Assembly: GCA_941918925.1 (NCBI GenBank)
Contig: OW799236.1
Coordinates: forward strand, 86,516,213 to 86,580,212
From: Phyto melanocephala
Taxonomy: Eukaryota; Arthropoda; Insecta; Diptera; Rhinophoridae
Direction: 5' to 3'
DNA length: 64,000 bases
Shown here one piece after another: positions 11,047 through 21,995 of the stretch (positions are counted from its first letter, which is position 1; each line of letters opens with the position of its first letter). The notes under the pieces are model-generated. The model had not been told where the DNA came from and did not search any database. It saw only the letters and a list, made by a program, of their open reading frames with translations. Both the position numbers and the translations under genes were made by a program.

Positions 11047-11087
11047 TTTTATTACACATACTCTGATAATACTATTAAAACAATTTT

Positions 11088-11841
11088 TATACCCTTCACA
11101 CAGTGAAAAAGGGTATACATAGGTTTGTCATTCCGTGTGAAATTTCTAAAATTTTCATTTCCGACCCCATAAAGTATATATTTTCTGAAAGCTTATGAAT
11201 AGGGGAGTGGATTAAGCTCTGTCCGTCTGTCCGTGTGTATGTTGAAATCAACTTTTTGAAGCCCCCCGATATTGCCTGGACCCGGGTGAGGCATTAAAAT
11301 ATCAGAAATATTCGATTATCAGAAACATCGGTATATAAACAACTGAGATATGAGCAAAAAACCACGACCACCTCAATTTTTTTCACAAAACAACATTACA
11401 ACTACAACATACATGCATACAAACATGTATACTGGTTAGAGTAAACATGGCATCGAATCTTAGCTGAGCCAAAAAATTTTTTTTTATTTTTTTTTTTTAT
11501 ATATTTTTTTCTAATTTTTTTTTTATTTGTTATTTTATACTTTATTTATATTTTTATTATTTTTTTTAAATTTTTTTTTTGTTTTTAATTTTTTTTTTAT
11601 GTTTTTAATTTTTTTTTTTAATTTTTTTTTGAAATTTTTTTTTTAATTTTTTTTTTAATTATTTTTTTGTAACATACATACATACTTACGAAAATTTTTA
11701 ATTTTACAATGGGATGTTTTTATATATGTATGTACGCATTTCATATGAGATGAATGGTGATACAAACTATTGTTATTGCATGACTACACGTTGTGAAGGG
11801 TATATAAGATTCGGCACGGCCGAATATAGCGCTCTTACTTG
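11088..11841 (+). mobile_element. Family A interspersed repeat (A2), complete
   Basis: It has the same head, body and tail as A1 and lies 41 bp downstream in the same orientation. It lacks the 'GGGAGTAGATCGCTATTGAA' stretch and has a different poly-T expansion (about 11476-11670). The tail is complete: GGGTATATAAGATTCGGCAC, GGCCGAATATAGCGCTCTTA, then CTTG. Confidence 0.85.
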
Positions 11842-11895
11842 TTTCAGCTATTTTTGTTATATATATATTTTTTGCTTATATATATATTTGATCCT

Positions 11896-12594
11896 TTAAT
11901 TCCCAGTGGAACATAGGGCCGCGACAAATGCTCTCCATTATATTCTATCAGTAGACATCGTTTTCATTTCACTCCAAGACACACCATGCTCCTTCAGCTC
12001 GTTCTCAATTTGGCGTCTCCAAGTATTCGCAGGTCTACCAGGTCTTCTGGATCCTTGGGGGCTATACTCAACGGACTGTCGAGTTAAATCATCCGCTGGC
12101 TTTCTCATTGTGTGCCTCAGCCAGCTAAATTTACGCAATCAGATACTCATGTTTAAAGGGACCTGATTGGTTAAGTTTCACAAGTCCTGATTTGATATTG
12201 TGGCAGGCCAGAATATCCTGTGTATACGCCTGAGGCAGCGGTTTACAAAAGCTTGCATACAACTCATTTCCCGAATCAAAATATTACAGGTTTCACAGCC
12301 ATACAGAAGCACAGATTTCACGTTGCTATTAAAAACTTTAAGTTTGGTTTGATTTGAGATATTTTGCGATCTCCAGAATTTATTAAGCGTGCCAAATGCT
12401 TGTTTCGCCTTACACAGTCTATTCTGTATATCTTCTTTGCTGCCCGCGCTTTTTGAAATTATACTCTCCAGATAGCAAAAGTTTTCAACATCGCCAATGT
12501 GTTGGCCCGAAAGCTGAAAGTTCGTATTGCATGAGGAATTTATGCGCATTGATTTAGTTTTTTCGATATTTATTTGCAAGCCCAACAATTTTTT
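11896..12594 (-). pseudogene. Non-LTR retrotransposon, 3' end of reverse transcriptase ORF
   Basis: Minus-strand translation stays in one frame from about 12594 to a TAA at 11896-11898. It runs GLQINIEKTKSMRIN, FCYLESIISKSAGSKEDIQN, KLKVFNSNVKSVLLYGCET, RCLRRIHRIFWP, then RKPADDLTRQS and TWRRQIENELKEHGVSW. These are the regions after the catalytic core of an endonuclease-reverse transcriptase LINE (RTE-like; clade not assigned). The frame is broken by a TGA where the family has Trp (SNQDL-stop) and another before LRKFSW, each consistent with a single transition. The catalytic domains are missing, so this is a typical 5'-truncated dead insertion. A longer relative is at 55790-57486. Confidence 0.85.
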
Positions 12595-12891
12595 GCTTGA
12601 TTGTGTAAAAATATCAAAATATCAAAAAATTTAAACAAAAATTTATATTTATTATTTTAGTGGGATAGGATTGTATGTAAATATTTAAGACAAAATACTA
12701 CTCACTTTTACAATTTTTACTTGCAATATAAATCACTTGTTTGTCGGTGTAACGTCACACATTAAAGAAGAAATGTTTTTTAAAATATTACAACAAACAT
12801 AAAAAGAAGTCGTCGGTTGTCATCTCAAATGTATTTTTGCCATCGCGAAGAATACGTCTTAGCACTCTCCAGTGATTCCTATTAAATATTA
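12595..12891. other. A+T-rich spacer
   Basis: I see no gene, family or repeat here. Confidence 0.4.
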
Positions 12892-13052
12892 ACTGCCTGT
12901 TCAAAGATGTCGAAAGAAAACCCAAGCGAAATTTCATTCGTACAAATACGTTGAAAACAAAAACAAATTTTTAGTTTTTGTTGTTGTTTTCAATACATTT
13001 GTACGAATGAAATTTCGCTTGGGGTTTCTTTCGACATCGGTGAACAGGCAGT
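12892..13052. repeat. 161-bp near-perfect palindrome (fold-back MITE)
   Basis: The left arm begins ACTGCCTGTTCA and the right arm ends TGAACAGGCAGT. The arms are about 72 nt long, with only a few mismatches (for example AA versus CC after TGTTCA), and include CGAAATTTCATTCGTACAAA. The loop is only about 15 nt. The sequence would form an almost continuous hairpin in DNA or RNA. Confidence 0.85.
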
Positions 13053-13186
13053 AAGTGTATTTAATTGAAATAAAAAGTTTGCAATAAAACAATTTTTTAC
13101 CATTTTTCATCACTAATTCTTTCTGATAAAATACTTAAAATTTTGCATAAAGTATAATAGATCTTTAAGCTGTGACGGTAAAATAT

Positions 13187-14157
13187 ATACACAGATAAAG
13201 AGTTACCTATGGGGTCACCGGAATCTCCTATAATTGCTGACATAGTCATGGAAAAACTTTTACAAACGGTGTTGAACGATGTGTCGGAAAAACCGAAAAT
13301 TCTGACTAAGTTTGTATGTAGATGACATATTTAGCATAGTTCGGGAGAGTAAAATGGATGAAATTTTGAATAAGTTAAATGGTTTTCAACGGAGTATAAA
13401 ATTTACATTATAAAAGGAGAAAAATTGTAGTTTACCTTATTTAGACACGATAGTAATTAGAGAATAGAATAAATTAAAGATAGACTGGTACAAAAAACCT
13501 ACGGCTTCGGGAAAACTTATTAATTATTTCTCTAAGCATCCGTATAGAGTAAATATTAATATAGCAACTAACTAGAAAAAAAACTTAATCTTAGTGATCT
13601 TCAATTCCAAGAAGATAATATTAAGAAAATTAACTTATATTTTTAGAATAGGTCATAAGACACAACACAAATTAGGAAAAGTATTTGGTAATATTTACCA
13701 AGGACAAAATACCTAATTTAAAAAAATCTGACCTCATATATGAGATACCCTTTGCTAGAAACGGAAGTGATAAGTGTAATAAGGTATACAGAGGAACAAA
13801 TAAATTAAACACGAGATTATCAACTCATAAATCTGACCAAAAAATGAAATTTTATAATACGCAAAAAACGGCCCTTACGACCCACTGTGCAGAAAATAAA
13901 CACTCTCCTGATTTTACTAAATTAAGAGTACTTCAAACAGAGAAAAATTATAAACGACGTTATATGTTGGAAATGCTACATCCCAGCAGATAACGCGACT
14001 AGTCCATACACGCATGTAAAGTATACTCCTTACTGGACTAGGACTAACCCAAAGATCACCCAAATGTATGGAAGGAACGTGGTTTTATTTTATATGTACC
14101 AACAAGAAAATAATAAAATTTAAAAATTGACACTCAGAACTGTGCTCAAAGCTACAG
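13187..14157 (+). pseudogene. Penelope-like element: RT end plus GIY-YIG endonuclease, broken
   Basis: The plus strand reads KELPMGSPESPIIADIVMEK (RT motif with MGSP and DIVME). It continues through decayed frames matching VDDIF, LPYLDTIV and DWYKKPTASGKL. A 102-codon open segment (13685-13993) then holds the Penelope-type GIY-YIG region: DLIYEIPF, CNKVYRGTNKLNTRLSTHKS, KTALTTHCAENKH, NYKRRYMLEMLH. The tail DTQNCAQSYRH follows near 14130-14157. In other family members the RT copies RNA and the GIY-YIG nuclease nicks the target. Here frameshifts and stops separate the blocks and the N-terminal half is absent. Confidence 0.85.
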
Positions 14158-14761
14158 ACATTAAGTTAAAAAAAAATGGGGTAAAGTAAAATAGTTTTTT
14201 TTTTTAAATTCGATCAGTGCATAAACAGATGTTGGTGTGAAAGGACATATAGTATTTATGTTGTGCCGTTTCACCATTTTTTTGGTGGCGGGTATAAAAA
14301 TAACAAATATTTCCGAATATTTTTCAGTTCTGGATTTAAATTTTGGATTCCAAATCCATTCTCTTCAAATTTTTTTCCCTTACGTTTTCGTTTTTGCTTT
14401 CCGCAAAAAACTTTTCAATAACAAATTTCAACGTTTATTGCTGTAATTAAAAAAAAATAATTATTAATACTTTTGTTGAGTTTTTAAACAAATAAACCCT
14501 AATATTTACAGCGTTTTTTTATAGTACGGAAAACCCCGCTGTAGTATTAATGAGGAAAAATTTTAAAGCGATTAAAAAATGGCTCAAAATTCGTTAAAAA
14601 AACACATGTAAAAATGGCTAAAAGTTGAATGTTGAATTTTTTAACAATAGCTACTAAGCATGTTCAAAACAGCTAAGTCCAGCCAGAAAATGGCTAAATT
14701 AGCGACAGTGTTAACAATGTAACATTTAAGTTAAATATGATTTTATATATTTTTTCTCTGC
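14158..14761. other. A+T-rich spacer, no gene recognised
   Basis: An open frame at 14237-14446 is Phe/Leu-rich and unrecognised. I see no repeat structure. Confidence 0.4.
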
Positions 14762-14861
14762 AGTCCTTTGTCCTTCAACTTAAAGATTTATGTTGGTTAT
14801 TTAGTAAAAAAAAACAAATACATTTATTGTTGAAAGGCTGTTGAGTTGAAGATAAAGGACT
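14762..14861. repeat. 100-bp fold-back element
   Basis: AGTCCTTTGTCCTTCAACTT at the left is inverted at the right as GTTGAAGATAAAGGACT, with one single-base gap and one substitution. The interior is A+T-rich. Confidence 0.7.
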
Positions 14862-15825
14862 AAAATGTTGCACTGTCCTAAGTAAGTTCTAAGAAGGAGA
14901 CAGAGAGAGAGAAAGTAACCATAAAAATTACCACAGGCAATTGACCACAGAAATTAATGGGAGTTAAGTAAAACATAAATAAACAATATAATGGACGGGT
15001 AATCTGTTACATATTCCATTCGTGTTTTGTTTTTGTACACGAAAATTTCCTTTTATTTGTACACTTCAACAAGTAGATAAATTTTCGTTATTTTTTTTTA
15101 AAAAAAGGTGTGTATTTAAAAATTAAATAAATAAAAATTAATAAATAAATTATTTTTGTTCTTTCATAAAGACACTCAAAGAAAAAACATGATTTGGATG
15201 ATTGTGACCTAAGAGCAACATACATACATGTCGCACATGTAATAAACGAACAAAAATTATTCAACGCGAAAAAGAAAAGTGAAAACAAAATATTATTAAA
15301 CGCTTGCTTGCTTGATTCGAAACTATACTGTTGGTTCACCTAACACTTAATAATTTTAAATGCTTATTTTTGCACAGACATCATACTATGTCTTAAAAAT
15401 TCTCTAAGTCATGATATTTTTTTAATGACAATCATATCAAAGTTTTTATAAAAAGTAAACTCTAAACAATAAAATTAACCCATAAATCAAGTGTTTAATT
15501 GTCGTAACGAAGTAAATGTTAAAACAAAATAATTTTAACGTGTTTGCGATAACTAAATATTGTTATATGGAATATATTAATATGAGTGTTGTGATACAAA
15601 ATCATTGGCGTAGCTAAAAATTTTTCAGGGGGTGGCAAAAGCTTAAATTTTTTTTCTAGAAGCGGCAATTAATTATTTCAAAGTCAAAGTCGAAAAAAAA
15701 ACAATTCTGGAAGCCTTACTGCACCCCCTACACTTTAGATTCCTTGGGGATAGCAAAAGGGTGGAATTATTGTTAATTAATATTTGAAAATTTAAAGTTT
15801 GTCAATTTGAATATTTCATGCATAA
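14862..15825. other. A+T-rich stretch, no gene recognised
   Basis: A purine run AGAGAGAGAGA lies near 14900. No conserved reading frame or repeat family was recognised. Confidence 0.4.
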
Positions 15826-16990
15826 TATGGCCGACTTTTTAGACTGTGACGAGAGCAATTGAAAAATTCGGTCAAACCGGATCATTCGTTCATGATGAAA
15901 GAAGTGGTCGTCAAAAAATAAATCTTTCATTTATCTACAGGCTGGGTAAAAAGTTACAATGGAATTAAAAAAATGAACTTTTTCGTTTTTGTATGTTTAC
16001 TTATTTACTTTTTTTTTTATTAGTTTTACCCTCTTTTTGCCAAACTTAAAGACCACTTTGTCGAGTTTATGGTGCGCATAATCATTTATTTAAGCAGGTA
16101 CAACGCAATATTAAGAATCGAATTATGTCCACACTTACTCTTTTAGGTAATATTCCTTCAACTCGAGAACAAACAATCGCTATTGTAGACGTGAGTGTGA
16201 CAGAGGACTCGAATTTGTTCAACCGACGCCGTTTTCAGTAACTTGGTTTCTGCCTGTCCACAACTTAGAAAATTTTGAGAAAAGATCTGAGGGCAAATTA
16301 CGGCATTCGTACGTGATCGAAATTTGAAAATTCTTATTAGAATCTCTACACCTAAAGCACAGCGAACTCGATCGTTCGGGTAAAATTTCGATCGTGATCG
16401 ATTGATTGATGAATTTGGCCCCTGAGCTTACAACTATATAAATTTAAACTGATGCAACAATTGAAGTCCAGCAATGTCGTCGTGTGATCGCTGAATAGGC
16501 TGAGAACCAACTAGAAGATGAACCAGATTTTTATCGTCAAATCATCTTTAGCGACGAAAGCCGAAAGTAGTACCAACATTAGCATAAATGGCGAATGCCA
16601 CATGCAAATAATTGAAGATCTTTTTATTCTTCAAGTCGTTGCAAATCATTTAGAATAGAAACGATCCCAACATGATGAAGTAACACGCTATACACTGCGT
16701 TAAACTATCACTTTTTTTAACCAAACGATTGATAAATGAATAATCAGAGGAAGTCGATCTGTTAATTAGTCACCTCGTTTGTGTGATTTGACACTTTACT
16801 TTGTGTAGGAATATGAACAATTTCTGATATATTTTGATAATCCAGAAACAATTGATCATTAAGATAAAAACATTTGATGAACTATTGACGAAATAAGACC
16901 GGGTATGCAAGTAAAAGTGGTACAAAGTTGTACCAACAGAATGGCGGTCAGACGTGGATTATTAGAAGACATATTATCATTTAACATCAT
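15826..16990 (+). pseudogene. mariner-like transposase relic, heavily decayed
   Basis: Scattered plus-strand blocks appear in the order expected of a mariner transposase. They are RAIEKFGQTGSFVHDERSGR (helix-turn-helix linker), NNRIMSTL, then ENQLEDEPDFYRQIIFSDES (first catalytic Asp), KWRMPHANN, and finally TIDEIRPGMQVKVVQSCTNR and RRGLLEDI near the C-terminus. Many stops and frameshifts intervene. A copy of MITE family 2 (16291-16423) interrupts the region just upstream of the first catalytic block. Confidence 0.65.
16291..16423. repeat. MITE family 2, copy c, nested in a mariner relic
   Basis: It starts GGGCAAATTACGGCATTCGT, contains CTAAAGCACAGCGAACTCGA and ends AATTTGGCCCC. TGA lies on both sides, possibly a 3-bp target duplication. 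The insertion splits the mariner relic, so it is younger than that element. Confidence 0.8.
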
Positions 16991-17545
16991 ATGCCATAAA
17001 ATTTTGAGCTAATAAAATTTTTTTTATTGAATTTGTTATTTACGACTAATAAAAAATGGATTGAATTTTAAAAAATTATTATTCAATTATAAAAAAAAAA
17101 TTTTTAAAAAAAAAAACTTTGTAATTATAATTCCTGTATTCTATTTCCGTTTAAATATATACATATGTATGTATATCGATGGCTTAATATAGAATTGGAG
17201 TACGATTTCGTTTCAAAATCAGCGTTTTTACATGTTCCGGTAGACAAAACTCAAATACAGCTCTCTTAAAAAATTCAGTTTAATATGTTGACGAATAATA
17301 AATTTACAGTAATTAAAAAAAGACCTAGCTCATTTCAAGAATTGTTTGAAAGAAAGAGCCCTAACTCACAAACAACTTTTCTTAAAGTATTTTTCTATTG
17401 TTGCATAGTTCAATGCTTTTCTGATTTATGTGTTTTTCGACTTCCTGATCTGACTCTCAAAAACGCTTCATAATGGGAGCAAAAAACAATCAGATGATCA
17501 CTTGCACATACCTGCATTAGCCACGGTAGTATGATGTAAGTATGT
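16991..17545. other. A+T-rich spacer, no gene recognised
   Basis: A 62-codon frame at 17285-17473 (plus) has no recognisable domain. Nothing else is seen. Confidence 0.35.
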
Positions 17546-17693
17546 ACACCTTTTACACGGTTTTGATTTAACACGGTTTGAAAATAAACAAATATACATT
17601 TTTTACACGATTTTATTCCATTTAGCACGATTCAAAATCAGGTGTATTTGTTTTTAAATAAAAATTTGTGTACATTGTCGTGTAAAGGGTATA
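17546..17693. repeat. Short MITE related to the pogo-like element
   Basis: TACACCTTTTACACGGTTTT at the left is matched by an inverted CGTGTAAAGGGTATA at the right. The left half also contains AACACGGTTTGAAAAT and AGCACGATTCAAAATCA, which parallel the left end of the 23297-24583 element (TAACACGGTT, TACGGTTTCAAAATCA). It is probably an internally deleted relative of that family. Confidence 0.55.
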
Positions 17694-19800
17694 AAAACAT
17701 AGTGCTGACATTTAATAAATAGCTGGTTTAAAACCACATTTATAAAATAATGTCTTTTCTGTTTTAGAGAATTTAAAATAAACAGTTTATCGGTAAAAAA
17801 TCGGTTTACCTGATATTGGAAAAATAGATGCTTTAAAGTAACAGACATTAGTATAATACAATAAAAAACTATAAAACTAATCGATCTCCTTATTTATTTT
17901 TGAACGAAATAAACTTCAAATATTATGTTCGAGTTGATTTTCATAATGACAAATATTCGATTCTACTTTTATAGCATGATCAGCGAACATCTTGTTTCTT
18001 TGCGTTATGGAGACTATAGAAGCTTCGTCTACTCCGTGTTTTCTAAAACATGCATACTAGTATTCGCTAAGATAGATTTGGTCTCATCTTTTTGAATCTA
18101 TTAAATGTCCACTTTTATTTTTTTTATATTTTGTACTGCTGAGTGGTGTGGGGAAAGAATACAATGTCTGCTAAATATTTTTAAATGATTTAAAACAAAA
18201 GAGTTTGATTTTCATAATTTTTCATAAATTTTTTATTTTTTTATGTATATTTTAGTACGGGCAATCTAATACTGATAATTTTTTTTAGGCCACCTGAGAA
18301 TACAGAAAAAGAGAATTGTGGCCTAATGTAGTTTTATCTTGATCTAAAATAAATTTTGAAAAATTTTTGTTGAAAAACAAAAAAAAAAAAAAGAAACGAA
18401 AATGTGAATATTGAAATTGAAAATCTTAAACATATCTGTTTTCTGTCAACAAAAACATCGTTTACATTCATCCATAAATATCAGAGACTGTCATTGTTTT
18501 ATTGAACTCAGTAAAATATTTTTTTATATTTTTTTCTGCTGAACTAATTTCAGTTGCTTGTTAACGTTTTGTTTAAAAAAAATGAACGCAGTAAAAAAAT
18601 AAGTTTTATGAAAGAAAAAGATGACCGAACACTTGTATGTACTTTATCAAGGCATAAGGTAAAGAGAAATTTTTGTATATATGTTTATATAAGAAGTTTA
18701 ACATTTAAAATAAATGAGAAAATAATGAACATTGTGTTTTATCAACTGACTTTGACAGCTGAACTTTAAAACTAGTGAAGGAAAACATAATCGGCTGACG
18801 AATTAAGACTATCTGATGAAAAATAAATACGCCTTGGTACTTAATATATAATGAGAGAGAGAGAGAAAGAATAAGGGAAATGTAATAGAAAAACAATAGA
18901 TATAATTTTATTTAAATAATCTTTTACAGAAATTAGCGATGTGAATATGAACAAGAATTTTTAAACATAAATTATTCAACAAAATCTACAAATTTGCCGT
19001 TCCCTGATACATTGTATAACTTTAAAAAATGCCGAAGATAATAAAAAGCTACAGAAAGAGTCAATATTTTTCTTAACGTTATTGATAGATTTAAATGGAA
19101 TTTATTGTTGAATAATATTTGTCGTTATACAAAATTTCAATTCAATTTTTAACACGGGGCTGTTGTTTGACACGTTATGGTTAAGTGTGCCTGCGTGTGT
19201 GTGGTTGCATTGAATAGGTACAAGTGTCAAAATATCGTATGTAAACAAAGAAAGTTGAAAAAGAAAATAAACATTGACTTGATATATCAACAGTGTTTTG
19301 TGTAAAATAAACAAGTAGCAATAACAGCAAAAACAACCCATTTATATATTTTCATAAATTTTGCACATGCAAACGAAGTAAATAACCCCCTTTTCATTTC
19401 AAAATATTCTTTTTTGTGTCGCATTATTTATTTTTTTTTGCTTTCTTGTGCAAAAATAAATGGGTATCAATAAAATTTATTCCGTATGTGTGATATAATT
19501 CCTTTGGGCATTATCTCAACAACGACATCATCGCCATCACCATTATTATCGTCTTTGGTGTATTATCATTATTGCCAAAAATTTGACATAAAAGGATTAT
19601 GTGTTTGTTATCTTCACGTACATACAAATCTAACTGAAAGTGCAAAATATTGATGCATGTAACAGTGGGCTAGAACGACCATAATTATTAATTTACCGTT
19701 AGGTTTTTAGAGAAGAATTTTGGCCATCCTTTCGGATTTTTTTTAATAGCTGGTGTGTAAAATGATTAGCTTCAAGTTAAATAATGCATTGGGTCTATAA
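17694..19800. other. A+T-rich stretch, one dispersed repeat, no gene recognised
   Basis: A (GA)n run lies near 18851-18868. The segment at 18640-18835 is related to 28605-28818 (listed separately). None of the open frames (for example 19102-19341 minus) has a recognisable domain. Confidence 0.4.
18640..18835. repeat. Dispersed repeat, copy 1
   Basis: It shares a series of blocks with 28605-28818 in the same order and orientation: AAGTTTAACATTT, GAAAATAATGAACATTGTGTTTTAT, TGACAGCTGAA, ATAATCGGCTGACGAAT and TGATAAAATAAAT-like ends. It does not code for protein. Possible identities are an old transposon fragment or a segmental duplication. Confidence 0.45.
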
Positions 19801-20535
19801 TCTATATATATAAAAGTGAAACTCTGTGTGTGTGTGTTAGCTATATCGGAGTCTGTAAAACCGATTGGACTCAAACTTTGGAAAGTTGTTGGACACATAC
19901 CAGGGAGTGTTCATGGGTAGAAAAAAGTGGGCGGGGTCACGCCCATAAAAATTAGTTATCAGTTTTAGCTACTTGCACTTGACCGATTTTTCTGAAACTT
20001 TGCACACATATCGAGCTGTCATGATTAAATAATTTCGTGATAAGAAAAGTGGGCGGGGCCACGCCCCTAAAAAAGTTTTTATTTTGAGGTACTTGCACTG
20101 GACCGATTTTTCTGAAACTTTGCACACATACTAAACTGTCATAACCTTATAATTTCGTGATTAGAAAAGTGGGCAGGGCCCCGCCCATAAAAAAAGGTTA
20201 TAATTGTGAGGTACTTCCACCGGACCGATTGTTCTGAAACTTTGCACACATATTGAGCTGTCATAACCTTATAATTTCGTGATCAGAAAAGTGGGCAGGG
20301 CCACGCCCATAAAAGCAATTATAATTTTTAGGAACTTGCACTGGTCCGATATTTCTGAAATTTTGCACACATATTGAGCTGTTATGACTTTACAATTTCG
20401 TGATTAGAAAAGTGGGCAATGCCACGCCCATAAAAAAATTATAATTTTTAGGTTTTTCCACTTGATATTCAATTAAAAAATAGAATGCATTTCGATTCAT
20501 TAAGGGGCGTAGCAACGCGCGCCGGGTTTGGCTAG
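19801..20535 (+). mobile_element. Non-autonomous Helitron, complete
   Basis: The 5' end is TCTATATATATAAAAGTGAA, directly after an A. The 3' end is GCGCCGGGTTTGGCTAG, directly before a T. The 5'-TC, 3'-CTAG and A/T insertion site without target duplication are Helitron hallmarks, and a GGCG...CGCC stem precedes the terminus. The body carries five tandem repeats of about 121 bp (starting near 19927, 20049, 20169, 20291 and 20412). Each contains GTGGGCGGGGCCACGCCCAT and CTGAAACTTTGCACACATA. No Rep/helicase is encoded. Confidence 0.9.
19927..20460. repeat. 121-bp tandem repeat array inside the Helitron
   Basis: The unit spacings are 122, 120, 122 and 121 bp. Each unit starts GTGGGC(G/A)GGGCCACGCCC, which is largely self-complementary, and includes CCGATTTTTCTGAAACTTTG. 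The same array occurs inverted in the Helitron at 60156-60829. Confidence 0.85.
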
Positions 20536-21026
20536 TATATTAATAAAATTCGTTTAATATATTCGTTACAAATGTAGATGAAAAACAATTAAATCAGCAC
20601 AATAAAAAATATAGTAATCGAAGAGTGTTTGTTAGGTATTATTTCCAGACAAAAAAGTGTAACAGCACCTGCAGCATGTGCACTCGTCGGTGTCTCATCA
20701 AAAAATTGATGCAGTAAGTATAATACAGGAAAATATAAAGAAAACAAATTTGAGGATATAGATTTGTCCATTTTTTACATTTTTGTAGCATATAATTGTC
20801 AGTCATACGGTCTTTTAAGTTTGTATAAATTATTATTATGTCTACAGCTTAGCTAAAAATAAAAGAGATCAGAAAAGTGGGTGTGGCACATCCTATATAT
20901 GTACGTATGTATATGTTAATTTTCCATAACTGTAGTACAATGATACCGATAATCTCGATAAGTTCTCTTTAAAACTTTTTATCTTAAAAACTTTAAAACA
21001 TAAACATGTATTGGTTGTCGTATTTT
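20536..21026. other. A+T-rich spacer
   Basis: I recognised no gene or repeat family between the Helitron and the family B copy. Confidence 0.4.
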
Positions 21027-21995
21027 TATACCCGCCACCAAAAAAATGGTGGGGGTATGTTCATTTTGTCATTCCGTTTGTAACACATCGAAATATCTAT
21101 TTTAGACTCCATAAAGTATATATTTTCTGGTTCTGGGTTTATTTTATGAAGATCTAGGTATGTGCATCCGTCTGTTGAAAGCACGTAGAGGTCGGACCGA
21201 AAAAGCTAGGGGTGTAAAATTTTGCCAAATTTTGTTTGGTATTAGAAATGGGCTTAATCGGAATATTAAGAAGAGAGTTATAGCTCGTAATGCAAGAGCA
21301 GGTCAAAAAAACTGTGTCCTTCAAACTTCGAATAAAATGCAATTGTGTCTAAACGCATTAACGTAGAGCAATGAAATTTCGAACGTATATTTCCTTAAAA
21401 CGTCATAAAACCTAAAAAATTAGATATATGATTCTGAAAATTTGCTTTTTGGTAAAAGGCTTTGTATTGACGGTATAATAATGTGTCACGCTCACTTTTA
21501 CGCCCACCTCCCATATAATGCTTTATCTCAAATTCATATAATTTCTCTATGAATAATGATTTCGAAAGAATAAATGAAATATCTAAGTTGGATTTATTAG
21601 CAGAAATTTATTTTGACACGCCTACCATGTCGCCCACTTTTCAAGTAATCTACTGTTAATAAAATTTAAAAGCTCATAAATTCAACAGAATTAGAGGTAT
21701 GATGCTGAAATTTCTCACATATAGCTTTCGAGTCAATGTCATTGTTATGCCCGAAAATGAAGGCAACACGCCTACTTAAGCGCCCGCCTTTTATGTAACG
21801 CTTTATCTTAAATTCATATAATTTCTTTATGGTCAAAGTTTTTGGAAGAATAGAGGACTATATTGAAATATCTAAGTTGTATTTATTATTATTATGCCCA
21901 CTTTTATTGCAAAACTAAATTTACAAAAATATTTTAATAGCAAATCAAAGTTACACAAAGAAAGTGATACATATTTTAAAATAAAGAGGTTATTA
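21027..21995 (+). mobile_element. Family B interspersed repeat (B2), 3'-truncated
   Basis: The head TATACCCGCCACCA-A7-TGGTGGGGGTA is a clean stem-loop. It is followed by the conserved body and two ACGCCCACC-type internal repeats about 280 bp apart. The copy stops after AGAAAGTGATACATATTTTA and lacks the GGGTAT and hairpin tail. Confidence 0.8.

Noticed and set aside
10690..11060. Lys/Asn-rich minus-strand frame KKNKKKKNKKKIKKKK
   Set aside because: It is a translation of the poly-T tracts of family A1 and has no support as a protein.
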